Positions 35,864 to 44,231 of a DNA stretch of 54,532 bases are shown here, in pieces. A model generated the notes under the pieces. It was not told the DNA's origin, ran no database searches, and worked only from the letters and a program-made list of their open reading frames with translations. Numbering within the stretch: the first letter of the stretch is position 1; each line of letters starts with the position of its first letter. The DNA comes from UPXZ01 sp964568675 (GTDB lineage Bacteria > Bacteroidota > Bacteroidia > Bacteroidales > Paludibacteraceae), in contig CAZMQV010000012.1 in the NCBI GenBank assembly GCA_964568675.1, forward strand, positions 1 through 54,532. The letters run 5' to 3'. The position numbers and the translations under genes are program-made.

Positions 35864-38005
35864 TTATAATGATAGCGTTAATTGTATAGTTTCACCTTTT
35901 GATACCTTGAAGCCGGGGCTTATGTCTTGTGAAATCACTTTGCCAATTCCATTGATAATCGGTTTCAGTCCAATTCTCTCGCAAAGATAAATCGCATCTT
36001 TCGCGCCCATCCCTATCAAATCGGGTACGTTTTTTTCGTACAATGGTAAGTTCTGAATTTTTGTGCTTTTCCCATCGCAACTACTCTTCATCCATTCCAC
36101 CCCTTCGCCTTCGTAGCTCAAATTCAAACCTTTCATTACATTGTCAAAAGCAATGAAACTACCCGATTTGACCATTGGCTTTTTCATCGTCATTCGTATG
36201 CTGTCTGCTTTCAAATCCAAAATCGTGGTTATGGTGTCAATTGCCGAGATGCGTTCAGCTATATTCTTTACAACTGTGCCTGCCATTAATCCTCCGGATG
36301 GTAATCCTATCTTTGGTTCTCTTATTACAACAATGCAAGTGTATCGGGGGTTTTCATAAGGAAAAAATCCACAGAACGAAACCTGATGCGACTTGCCACC
36401 GGCAGCGTATCCGGAAGAGCCTTTAGATATTTGAGCGGTGCCTGTTTTGCCGGCTATGCGCACAAAGGAAGAGTGGGCAGCCTTTCCGGTGCCATATTTA
36501 GGGTTTTCTACTACGCCGAGTAGCGTCTGGCGTACATCTTTCAAGGTGCTTGGTTTGCATATATGTTCTCTGATAACACGCGAAGTGAATGTTTTTACTA
36601 CTTGTCCGTTTTTCTGAATTGATTTTATGAAAAGCGGTTCGATGAATTTCCCATCGTTGGCTATCGCGTTGAAAAATGCAAGTGTGTAAATTGGCGCGAG
36701 TTGTACTTCGTAGCCAATAGTCATCCAGGGGAGTGTGGTGGCAGACCAATAGGAGGATTTGTCATTTGGATGACGAATCCAGGGTTTGGCGCTTCCGGGC
36801 AGGTAAAGGTCAAATTTTTCATTTAGCCCCATTTTGTAGAGTTTATCAACGAATTTGCCCGGATCGGAGCCAAATGCGTTTACAACAGTTCGTGAAATTC
36901 CCACATTGGACGAAGCGTTGATGGCTTGTTCGAGCGTGATGGTGCCATATCCGCCCCGATGCGCGTTGTGGTCTTTCATAGTTGATCCTCCGAAGCGATA
37001 AAGCCCGTTTCCTGTTTCGATAACGTCGGATAGATGCGCTTTGCCTTCGTCAAGTACAGCCATGAGCGAAGCTACTTTGAAGGTTGAACCCGGCTCTACC
37101 TTGTCGGCTACAGCGCCATTGCGGTTTTCGGAGTAGGAGCCGTGTGAGTTTTTATCCATGTTGACTATCGCTTTTATATGTCCGGTTTTTACTTCCATTA
37201 CAATGGCGTAGCCAGTCTGCGCGTCGATTTCGGTAAGTTTTTCTATGAGCGCCTTCTCGGCAATATCCTGAAAGTCAATATCAATGGTGGAGATAATGTC
37301 CATGCCGTCGATAGGCTCTACCGAAGTGATATATTGTTTTGTATTAGCCACTTTTTGAAGGAGTGAAATTCCGGGTTTCCCAATAAGGATGGAGTCGAAA
37401 CCAAGCTCCAGCCCGTTCTTGCCTCCTCTCGTTTCGTCGGCATAAATGTCGCCAATGGTGCGCGATGCCAGCGATGTGTAGGGTTTGACGCGTACAAACA
37501 TCTCTTTAGTTAGTAGTCCGCTTTTGTTTTTTCCCAATCTGAATAACGGAAACTTTTTAATGTCCTTTAGTTGCGAGTAAGAGATGCGCCCTTTGTAAAA
37601 CGCGTATTCTCCTTTCCCTTGTCGATAGGCTTTTGTGATGTCGCGTTTGTATTCCGCTTTCGATTTGTCTTTGAAGTAGTCGGCAAGGCATTCGGCAAGC
37701 GAGTCGATGTTTTGTGTAAAAAGTTCACCTTCTTTCAGATGTAGCGCTTCGACACGTGTGTCCATATACACGTAGTACGAGGGGATGGAGCTTGCCATCA
37801 GTTGTCCGTCGGATGAATAGATGTTGCCACGGTTTGGGCGAATTTCTCGTGGTTTGTTTACTCCTTTCATGCCCAGTTCTATCCATTTGTCGCCTTCCAC
37901 ATATTGAATAACAATGATTTTGTATATTACAAAGATCAAAACCAAAACGATTAACCCGTATATAGCGGCAAATCGTCCGATTATATTTTTTCCAGGTTCG
38001 GTCAT
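35864..38005 (-). CDS. ftsI: Septal peptidoglycan transpeptidase (class B PBP) with C-terminal PASTA domain
   Basis: A 713-residue bitopic protein. There is an N-terminal membrane helix (FAAIYGLIVLVLIFVIYKII), a dimerisation domain (NRGNIYSSDGQLMASS) and the transpeptidase with EPGSTFKVASL (SxxK), NASSNVGIS (SxN) and AGKTGTAQ (KTG). The last 60 residues (VPDLIGMGAKDAIYLCERIG, ending in a beta strand) form one PASTA domain, absent in E. coli FtsI. It cross-links septal murein with FtsW. Its start overlaps the ftsL-like gene by 4 bp. Confidence 0.95.
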   Translation of the reverse strand: MTEPGKNIIGRFAAIYGLIVLVLIFVIYKIIVIQYVEGDKWIELGMKGVNKPREIRPNRGNIYSSDGQLMASSIPSYYVYMDTRVEALHLKEGELFTQNIDSLAECLADYFKDKSKAEYKRDITKAYRQGKGEYAFYKGRISYSQLKDIKKFPLFRLGKNKSGLLTKEMFVRVKPYTSLASRTIGDIYADETRGGKNGLELGFDSILIGKPGISLLQKVANTKQYITSVEPIDGMDIISTIDIDFQDIAEKALIEKLTEIDAQTGYAIVMEVKTGHIKAIVNMDKNSHGSYSENRNGAVADKVEPGSTFKVASLMAVLDEGKAHLSDVIETGNGLYRFGGSTMKDHNAHRGGYGTITLEQAINASSNVGISRTVVNAFGSDPGKFVDKLYKMGLNEKFDLYLPGSAKPWIRHPNDKSSYWSATTLPWMTIGYEVQLAPIYTLAFFNAIANDGKFIEPLFIKSIQKNGQVVKTFTSRVIREHICKPSTLKDVRQTLLGVVENPKYGTGKAAHSSFVRIAGKTGTAQISKGSSGYAAGGKSHQVSFCGFFPYENPRYTCIVVIREPKIGLPSGGLMAGTVVKNIAERISAIDTITTILDLKADSIRMTMKKPMVKSGSFIAFDNVMKGLNLSYEGEGVEWMKSSCDGKSTKIQNLPLYEKNVPDLIGMGAKDAIYLCERIGLKPIINGIGKVISQDISPGFKVSKGETIQLTLSL

Positions 38006-38481
38006 AGCTCAATTATTTCTTCGTTGGTTGTGGTATCTTTTTTTATTTTTTCCGATGCCGCGTTTTGTTCGCCTTTTGCTTTCAGAATCTCCTCGTCTTT
38101 TTTCGGGTCGGGCTCCTTTATTTCAATTGGCGAGATTGGACTTTCTTTCAGGTCGATTCCGCGCGCGTTAATCAGGTTGAGCACGTATGTTCTTCTTCCA
38201 AGTTTTGTCAATTCGGCCGAGATGGTTAGCGATTCGAATTTTACATCTTGAAGTTCTTTTTTTAATTTCACTTCATCCGCTATTAATACTTCGCTATTGT
38301 ATCGGTTGTTGATATAAAATATTAGCAGTATCACAATCATAGCAAGGAGTTTGTATTGCTTCAGTAGAAAATTCTTACTTAAGATATTTCCGTTGAGCAA
38401 ATCGCGAAAGGTGCTGCTCTTGATTTCTGAGAAATCTTCGCTCCCTTTGATTGCAGTGAGTATTTTGTTCCAAAGTTTCAT
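38002..38481 (-). CDS. ftsL: FtsL-like division protein
   Basis: A 159-residue protein with a cytoplasmic N-terminus (about 45 residues), one transmembrane helix (YKLLAMIVILLIFYINN, about 43-59), a short coiled coil (VKLKKELQDVKFESLTISAE) and an acidic C-terminal tail. Topology and place between rsmH and ftsI match FtsL of other Bacteroidetes, which is poorly conserved in sequence. The tail (about 110-159, rich in Glu/Lys/Asp) is longer than in E. coli FtsL. Confidence 0.85.
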   Translation of the reverse strand: MKLWNKILTAIKGSEDFSEIKSSTFRDLLNGNILSKNFLLKQYKLLAMIVILLIFYINNRYNSEVLIADEVKLKKELQDVKFESLTISAELTKLGRRTYVLNLINARGIDLKESPISPIEIKEPDPKKDEEILKAKGEQNAASEKIKKDTTTNEEIIEL

Positions 38482-38504
38482 AGTTAGGTCAAGTCTTTTT
38501 TGTT

Positions 38505-39416
38505 TTAGTTGCTTTTTTGGCCGATAAGTGATGCGACTCTTAACTTTGCGCTGCGTGAGCGGGGGTTTGCCGCCACTTCTTCTTCGTTGGCAACGATTAC
38601 TTTGTTGTTCACCGCTTTCATTGGCGCGATGATGTTACCATAAAAATCCTTCTCCTGTTTGCCTTCAAAATTACCACTTCTAATGAAGTTTTTCACCAAG
38701 CGGTCTTCGAGCGAATGATAAGTGAGCACCACCAATCTTCCTTCGGGTTTGAGGGTTTCGATGCTTTGCGCGAGAAGCTCTTTGAGCACTTCCATTTCAC
38801 GATTTACTTCGATGCGCAAAGCTTGGAAAATTTTTGCAAGCTCTTTTCTCTCACGGTCGCGGGGCGTGAAGGGTTTCAGTATTTCTATCAATTGCTCGAT
38901 GGTAGCAATGCGGTTTTCGCCACGCGCTCTGACTATTGCGTTGGCTATTCGGCGCGAGTTGTGCAATTCGCCATAGAGGTAAAGCACATCGGCGAGCTTC
39001 TGCTCGGTATATTCGTTTATCAGTTTTTCGGCAGTGAAGCCCGAGCGTATATTCATTCGCATGTCCAGTTTCCCTTCGAAGCGAAATGAAAATCCACGCT
39101 CCGATTCGTCGAAATGGTGAAACGACACGCCAAGATCGGCAAGAATACCGTCCACTTTTTCTATTTCGAGGTATTTCAGAAAACTGCTTAAATATCTGAA
39201 GTTGCTTCGCACAAGCTGAAAGCGTGAGTCGTCGAGGCTGTTCTGCATTGCGTCTTCGTCTTGGTCGAAAGCGATGAGCCGCCCTTTGTCTCCTAATTTT
39301 GCGAGGATAGCTCGCGAGTGTCCACCACCGCCAAAGGTTACATCAACATAGGTTCCATCGGGCTTGATGTTGAGTCCGTCGATGGTTTCGGTCAGGAGGG
39401 CTGGTATATGATACAT
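38505..39416 (-). CDS. rsmH: 16S rRNA (cytosine1402-N4)-methyltransferase
   Basis: This 303-residue SAM methyltransferase, formerly MraW, shows VDVTFGGGGHSRAILA (24-39), ILADLGVSFHHFDE, the helical insert with FTPRDRERKELAKIFQALR, and GRLVVLTYHSLEDRLVKNF. It follows mraZ, as in most dcw clusters, with a 157-bp gap. It lies 23 bp before ftsL. Confidence 0.96.
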   Translation of the reverse strand: MYHIPALLTETIDGLNIKPDGTYVDVTFGGGGHSRAILAKLGDKGRLIAFDQDEDAMQNSLDDSRFQLVRSNFRYLSSFLKYLEIEKVDGILADLGVSFHHFDESERGFSFRFEGKLDMRMNIRSGFTAEKLINEYTEQKLADVLYLYGELHNSRRIANAIVRARGENRIATIEQLIEILKPFTPRDRERKELAKIFQALRIEVNREMEVLKELLAQSIETLKPEGRLVVLTYHSLEDRLVKNFIRSGNFEGKQEKDFYGNIIAPMKAVNNKVIVANEEEVAANPRSRSAKLRVASLIGQKSN

Positions 39417-39573
39417 AGTCGAACGTTTGTTTTTGTATAAAAATCGCGTTCCCGGATTTTTATTCGGATTAAATAGTTTTTTCTGATTTACAGATTGTAA
39501 CGTGCGCTTTCGAGGGTTGTTAGGTTGCAGGTGTAGGGCAAATCATTGTCATCATAGCGTGTGGCAAAGGAGT

Positions 39574-40023
39574 TTATTCCCGTTGCATTTTGGCTCTTAG
39601 TTTCGCGGCAAAGTCATTTGCTGAAAGTTTGGCGCTTTCGTAGCGGCTGCGCCCCCAGATAGCGAAACGATCCATCATTCCCACGAACAAAACTTCGTTG
39701 TTTTCAATCCCTATTAGCTCCAGATATCGCTTGGATATCAACACTCGCCCTTGCGAGTCGATTTCGAGCCATTCGGCATCAGATACAAATTGCATCAACA
39801 GAAGCTGGTCGTCAGCATTCCATTCATCTAAGTTAGCTCTCAATTCATCGATTTTTTTGTTCCATACCTCTTCCGGGTAAAGAATCAGGCAGTCGGTGTC
39901 GGCATCTTTACGCATCACAAGCCGGTCTTTCTCGCCCGGGAGAATCTTTCTGTAAACGGACGGAATGAACACTCGACCCTTTACATCGGCTTTTGCATCG
40001 TATTTCCCTATAAAACTTGTCAT
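39574..40023 (-). CDS. mraZ: Transcriptional regulator MraZ
   Basis: The protein is 149 residues from ATG 40023; the frame runs up to a TTG at 40095, but that would include the MraZ box. Two SpoVT/AbrB-like repeats are seen, DAKADVKGRVFIPSVYRKIL and EIDSQGRVLISKRYLELIGI. In E. coli MraZ represses the division cluster by binding TGGG repeats. Here two such repeats with 10-bp spacing lie at 40078-40092. It is the first gene of the cluster. Confidence 0.95.
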   Translation of the reverse strand: MTSFIGKYDAKADVKGRVFIPSVYRKILPGEKDRLVMRKDADTDCLILYPEEVWNKKIDELRANLDEWNADDQLLLMQFVSDAEWLEIDSQGRVLISKRYLELIGIENNEVLFVGMMDRFAIWGRSRYESAKLSANDFAAKLRAKMQRE

Positions 40024-40077
40024 CGTTGAATTTCGCGGATTTTTCCAACGGTAAAAATAGATATAATATTTGATATT

Positions 40078-40092
40078 CCCCACTTTCCCCCA
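40078..40092 (-). promoter_or_regulatory. MraZ box
   Basis: On the minus strand TGGGG, GAAAG, TGGGG: two TGGGN repeats separated by exactly 5 nt, as in characterised MraZ operators. The box begins 55 bp upstream of the mraZ start and just after a possible -7 element TAACTTTG (40114-40107). Confidence 0.75.
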
Positions 40093-40099
40093 CAAATAT

Positions 40100-40130
40100 T
40101 TATCAACAAAGTTATCAACAGCTTATCAAC
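40100..40130. repeat. Three TTATCAAC repeats upstream of mraZ
   Basis: TTATCAAC occurs at 40100-40107, 40112-40119 and 40123-40130, spaced 12 and 11 bp, so on one face of the helix. The first two extend to TTATCAACA, one base from the DnaA box TTATCCACA. The -7-like TAACTTTG overlaps them. Confidence 0.6.
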
Positions 40131-40267
40131 TGTAGTTTTGGCGAAGCTTTTTGTGTTGTAATGATAGTTAGTTGTAGTTATGTGGCAGTGTTACAGAGTG
40201 CTTTGTTGTTTTGGATTTGCTGGTGAAGAAGAGTGGATGGGAGTGGGGCGGTTAATTTGCGCGAAAG

Positions 40268-40299
40268 GTTGATTTTTATTTTAATATATTGTAATTTTG
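40268..40299 (+). promoter_or_regulatory. Promoter of the acyltransferase gene
   Basis: GTTG (40268-40271), 20 nt, TAATTTTG (40292-40299). The -7 box is a full match. The leader to ATG 40330 would be about 24 nt. A TTG start at 40297 would lie inside this box and is unlikely. Confidence 0.55.
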
Positions 40300-40329
40300 C
40301 CATTGCAAATTTACGAAAAAAAGAAAAAT

Positions 40330-41187
40330 ATGAAATCTGTGATTGAGAATAAAATTAATGACGCGGTGATGAAATTGGATTTGGAGCAGGTGCTTCGCGA
40401 TAAATTGCCCAACAAGAAATTACCTGGTTTTATTGTCCGCTATCTGAAGCGCATCGTTCATCAGGATGACATCAATGCGCTTTTTGTTCAAGCTCGTGGG
40501 AAACGCAACCTTGATTTTATTCGTGAGTCGATACAAAATCATTTGAACTCTGGGGCTGAAATTGAAGGAGTGGAAAACCTTCCTCCGGTCGGTGGTCGCT
40601 ATATTTTTGTGAGCAATCATCCGCTGGGTGGCTTGGATAGCTTGATTATTGGTGATATGCTGGGCGAGAAATATGGCGATAAATTGAAATACTTTGCCAA
40701 CGATGTGCTGATGTATTTGGAACCTTTGAAAGAGATGTTTCTGCCTGTGAATAAGGGCGGAAAAGGGGGCGACCTGCGCGAAAATGCCAAAGCTGTCGAA
40801 GCGTTTTTCAAATCCGATGCTCATCTCATTACTTTCCCGTCGGGAGCTGGTTCTCGGAAAATAAATGGGAAAGTCCAAGATTTGCCATGGATTAAAACAT
40901 TCGTAACCAAGGCGGTGCAATACGAACGCGATGTAGTGCCGATTTATTTTGAAGGGCGCAATTCCAATTTCTTTTATAACCTATCGCTGATTCGCACAAA
41001 ACTTGGTTTGCCAAATATCGAGATGCTCTATTTGGTGAATGAAATGTATAAGCAGCGCGGCAAGGAGTTTAAGCTTCGAGTTGGCGAAATGATACCTTAT
41101 TCCACGTTCGATAAATCCAAAACACCAAAAGAGTGGGCGGCCTGGGTGCGCGCGAAAGTGTATGAAATGGAAACACCCAAGCCTTGA
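40330..41187 (+). CDS. Phospholipid/aminolipid O-acyltransferase (PlsC-like, hemolysin-type)
   Basis: A 285-residue protein. The acyltransferase motif I is seen as SNHPLGGLDSLIIG, where His and Asp are five residues apart, one more than the classical HX4D; this spacing occurs in Bacteroidetes hemolysin/glycine-lipid type acyltransferases. Later motifs are LITFPSGAGSRK (substrate-binding region with FPSG) and VVPIYFEGRNSNFFYN. It may acylate lyso-glycine, lyso-ornithine or lysophosphatidic lipids; the acceptor is not determinable. No GNAT partner (GlsB/OlsB type) lies next to it. It is a single-gene unit with promoter and terminator. Confidence 0.8.
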   Translation: MKSVIENKINDAVMKLDLEQVLRDKLPNKKLPGFIVRYLKRIVHQDDINALFVQARGKRNLDFIRESIQNHLNSGAEIEGVENLPPVGGRYIFVSNHPLGGLDSLIIGDMLGEKYGDKLKYFANDVLMYLEPLKEMFLPVNKGGKGGDLRENAKAVEAFFKSDAHLITFPSGAGSRKINGKVQDLPWIKTFVTKAVQYERDVVPIYFEGRNSNFFYNLSLIRTKLGLPNIEMLYLVNEMYKQRGKEFKLRVGEMIPYSTFDKSKTPKEWAAWVRAKVYEMETPKP

Positions 41188-41227
41188 GCCGATGTGGTTT
41201 TCATAAGTGAGGGTGATATGAAGAGAG

Positions 41228-41270
41228 AAATGAAAATAGAGTAGCTTCGGAGGCTACTCTATTTTCATTT
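41228..41270. terminator. 18-bp perfect hairpin terminator
   Basis: Positions 41228-41245 pair perfectly with 41253-41270 around the 7-nt loop TTCGGAG. The inner stem is GAGTAGC/GCTACTC and the outer part A/T-rich, so it works on both strands between the convergent acyltransferase and DMP19 genes. Confidence 0.85.
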
Positions 41271-41321
41271 TCAGACCCTATCTATTTCTTCATCAAAGGC
41301 GCTGATGCTAGTCTGATGAAA

Positions 41322-41822
41322 TTAGGCTACGATTTCGGCGAAAGTGTCAATATGCTCATCAACGTATGCGGCGATGAGCGCTGTTTGCTGCTCTTCCATT
41401 TCGAAATATTGCTCTTCCAGTTCGTCAAACTGCTCGAAGTCAACATACATTTCTGTAAATTCGTCGTCGGTGGTTTCCCGCTCCAATTCTTCGCGGTTAA
41501 AATCATAAATTTCTTTGGCTTTGTAAATGATTTTTGCTAAATCGCTTGCGCCGAATTGTTTGAACGCTTTTGCTGTTGGATTGTCGAAAATATACGCGCC
41601 GTAGCCATTCTGAATCAATTGCACAAAGCCGCCTTGATTCAACTCTTCGCGTAGAAAGTGATAGGCGAGGAGTGTGTGTTGATGGCCGTTAAGCTGTTGC
41701 ATGTTTTCGTCTGTTAGATTTCCACCGAGCGCGTCAAGATAAGCGTCAATAAAAACCTGCAGGAATTCGTCCATGCCTTGCCCGGCGGCTGAAGCCAATT
41801 TTTTATCTGAAATTTGAATCAT
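41322..41822 (-). CDS. DMP19 family protein (DUF4375)
   Basis: This 166-residue helical protein is strongly acidic at its C-terminus (ELERETTDDEFTEMYVDFEQ, then DELEEQYFEMEEQQ). The pattern GYGAYIFDNPTA with a following acidic helix matches the DMP19 family. The named Neisseria member is a DNA mimic that displaces a repressor from its operator; that role has not been shown here. It is the last gene of the alpha-glucan operon, 17 bp after the GH13 lipoprotein. Confidence 0.75.
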   Translation of the reverse strand: MIQISDKKLASAAGQGMDEFLQVFIDAYLDALGGNLTDENMQQLNGHQHTLLAYHFLREELNQGGFVQLIQNGYGAYIFDNPTAKAFKQFGASDLAKIIYKAKEIYDFNREELERETTDDEFTEMYVDFEQFDELEEQYFEMEEQQTALIAAYVDEHIDTFAEIVA

Positions 41823-41839
41823 GATGTTTGTTTTATTCT

Positions 41840-44224
41840 TTACAATAATATTTCGCTCGAATAGGGTGGAAGGCTCACTGTAAGTTTGCTTCCGTCAGTT
41901 TTGAATTTGGAGTCAAAAGTAGATTTAAATTTGGTTTTGTGCAAATGTGTAGGCAGCTCTATCGTTATTTCTTTCATTTTATCCGAATTATTAATCAGAA
42001 TGATGGCTTCGTCTTTGAAGTATTTGCGAGCATACGCCCAATGGTCGGTTGCGGATTGGATGTTGATGAAGTCGCCGTAGATAAATACGGGGTTATTTTT
42101 TCGCAGTATAGCAAGTGTTTTTACTCTTTCGCGCAGATTGTTTTCGCGCTTGCTTAGTCCATCAAATTTCATCATGCGGCGGCAGTCGGGGTCGTTGGCG
42201 CCTGTTAAGCCTATTTCATCACCATAGTAGATTACCGGCACACCGGGGATAGTAAGTATGAATGTTTGCATCAACGCCATTTTATCAAAAGCGACACTAT
42301 CGGTGATGCCGATTTCGCGTTGCCATCCTGCCGCCTTGCTGTCCTCGCCGAATTTCAAATCGCCCGATGCGAGTGCCATGAATCGCGGTTTGTCATGATT
42401 GCCCGATATGTATCCCATCAGATTGTGGGTGCCATACGTACGTAGGCTGCTTAGCAACACGTTTTTTAGTCGATTCAGATCCGGAACTCCAACTCCGGCA
42501 AACGAAGTGTTGGCATCTTCAAATACATTGAAGTCGAATTGCCCGTCGAGCATGCCGGTGTTCAGATAGCTTGCTATCAGTTCGGGGCTGCCGTAGGTTT
42601 CGCCTATCTGATACAGACTTTTTCCATTGTTGTTTTTCTTAATTTTATTGGTAAGAGTACGCCAGAAGGGGAGATCCACATGCTTGCAGGCATCGTGGCG
42701 GAATCCATCCAGTTGGAAATGATTGAGCCAGAAGAGTGCCGAGTCGGTCATCATTTCCACTACTTTCGGATTTTCGTAATTAAAAGTCGGCATGAACGTG
42801 TCGAACCAGGTTGTCAGCCGGTGGTCGTTCCATCGTTCCGTGTTCAGTGTGCCGTCAGGCAGGTAGAGCGATGTGAAGTATTCGGGATGGAGGCTGTAAA
42901 GCGGATTCTGCTCGTGCACGTGATGTGCCACGTAATCCAGCAATACATTCATCTCCTTTTGGTGCGCGTTGGCTATCAGGTTTTTTAATTCCTCGTTACT
43001 GCCAAACCGACTATCTACTTTGCTGAATGACACAGGCCAATAGCCGTGATAAGGTGAGAATTTCGTATTGGCGGGCGCATAGAATCCAAAGGGTTCGTCG
43101 GGATTCTGATTGAGTGGCGAAATCCAAAGTGTGTTTATGCCCAACTCGTTGAAATATCCGTTGTCGATGGCTTGACGCACACCTGACAAGTCGCCACCAA
43201 AAAAATCCACTTTGGGGTTCACATCGGCGCGGTTCATTGGGCGGTCGTTGCTTTTGTCGCCATTTTTGAAGCGATCTACCAATAGGAAATACATGATTTG
43301 GGCGTGGTGGTCGTGGCGGGTGATGTCGGCGCTTTGGGTTAATACTTTCCCGTTTTGTAGTGGCACATAAATGTCGTTGCTCACGCCAAACTCGTTCGAA
43401 GCCCATACCCGGAGAAAGGAGCGGGTGGTTTTTGCCGCTTCGGCAGGCAGGCTTATTTCGATGTTGACTAAGGAGTCTTTTTGCGCGTTGATCTTTATAA
43501 ATTGCTCCGGTAGTCGGTAGTTTTGCCAGAAAACAAAGATTTCGGTCGGTTTGTTCGACGCGGTAACGCTTATTTTTTTTGAGTTAAAATTATCCGTTGT
43601 AAGCTCCGGGTATTTGTCGGTGAAGCCCATAACATGCAGAATGGAGTTGAATTTGCCATATCCGTTGTCCACCTTGTTGGGGTTGTTGGGGTCGTGGTTT
43701 TGCTCGCCGTCAATGAGCATTTGATATAAGTAGTTTCCCGGGCTTAGTTGGAGTGTGGCTTCATACATTCCCTGCGCGTCGGGTTTGAGGTCGGGCGAGA
43801 GGTTTGGCGCCCAGTCGTTCATTTGTCCGGCTATCTGCACACGTTTGTGGGTCTTACCTTGTGGGTCGAAGGTGAACCGAAAGGCAATCTTATCGTTTCG
43901 GCGGCAAGGCACGGAGTAGGGCACGGCATTTACCCAGATTTTTACATCAAAAAACTGTTGCGTGTCGCTTGCTGTCCGAATGATTATCATCCGTTTGTCG
44001 TCGGTAAGCATGGCGTTTGCCTGCTTGCAGCTCACACTGTCGATGCTTGTCGGATTGAGAATGTAATCTTGCGTATATAGGGTGTCGGTGTTGCCCCGCA
44101 ATGTGAGTAGCGAGTTCAGGTTTAGGTTGTTGTCGGTGATTGCCGGCAGCGCCAATTCCGGGTTTTTGCAAGCTAATATTGTGAGGGCTATCGCTATTAT
44201 GAAAATGATTTTGGGACTTTTCAT
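41840..44224 (-). CDS. GH13 alpha-amylase-family lipoprotein with CBM48-like domain
   Basis: A 794-residue protein with lipobox LTILAC (Cys19). An N-terminal domain is followed by a CBM48/AMPK-type glycogen-binding module (about 95-195; KRVQIAGQMNDWAPN, SPGNYLYQMLIDGE). The catalytic barrel shows DYVAHHVHEQNP (region I), LDGFRHDACKHV (nucleophile Asp), LYQIGETYG (acid Glu) and YISGNHDKPR (transition-state Asp), then a C-terminal beta domain. It probably hydrolyses or transfers alpha-1,4-glucans at the membrane. It follows the DUF4153 gene by 7 bp. Confidence 0.92.
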   Translation of the reverse strand: MKSPKIIFIIAIALTILACKNPELALPAITDNNLNLNSLLTLRGNTDTLYTQDYILNPTSIDSVSCKQANAMLTDDKRMIIIRTASDTQQFFDVKIWVNAVPYSVPCRRNDKIAFRFTFDPQGKTHKRVQIAGQMNDWAPNLSPDLKPDAQGMYEATLQLSPGNYLYQMLIDGEQNHDPNNPNKVDNGYGKFNSILHVMGFTDKYPELTTDNFNSKKISVTASNKPTEIFVFWQNYRLPEQFIKINAQKDSLVNIEISLPAEAAKTTRSFLRVWASNEFGVSNDIYVPLQNGKVLTQSADITRHDHHAQIMYFLLVDRFKNGDKSNDRPMNRADVNPKVDFFGGDLSGVRQAIDNGYFNELGINTLWISPLNQNPDEPFGFYAPANTKFSPYHGYWPVSFSKVDSRFGSNEELKNLIANAHQKEMNVLLDYVAHHVHEQNPLYSLHPEYFTSLYLPDGTLNTERWNDHRLTTWFDTFMPTFNYENPKVVEMMTDSALFWLNHFQLDGFRHDACKHVDLPFWRTLTNKIKKNNNGKSLYQIGETYGSPELIASYLNTGMLDGQFDFNVFEDANTSFAGVGVPDLNRLKNVLLSSLRTYGTHNLMGYISGNHDKPRFMALASGDLKFGEDSKAAGWQREIGITDSVAFDKMALMQTFILTIPGVPVIYYGDEIGLTGANDPDCRRMMKFDGLSKRENNLRERVKTLAILRKNNPVFIYGDFINIQSATDHWAYARKYFKDEAIILINNSDKMKEITIELPTHLHKTKFKSTFDSKFKTDGSKLTVSLPPYSSEILL

Positions 44225-44231
44225 GTAGTTG

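Noticed and set aside
40023..40095. Extended MraZ start from TTG 40095
   Set aside because: The extension crosses the MraZ box, while ATG 40023 gives the standard N-terminus (MTSFIGKYDAK).
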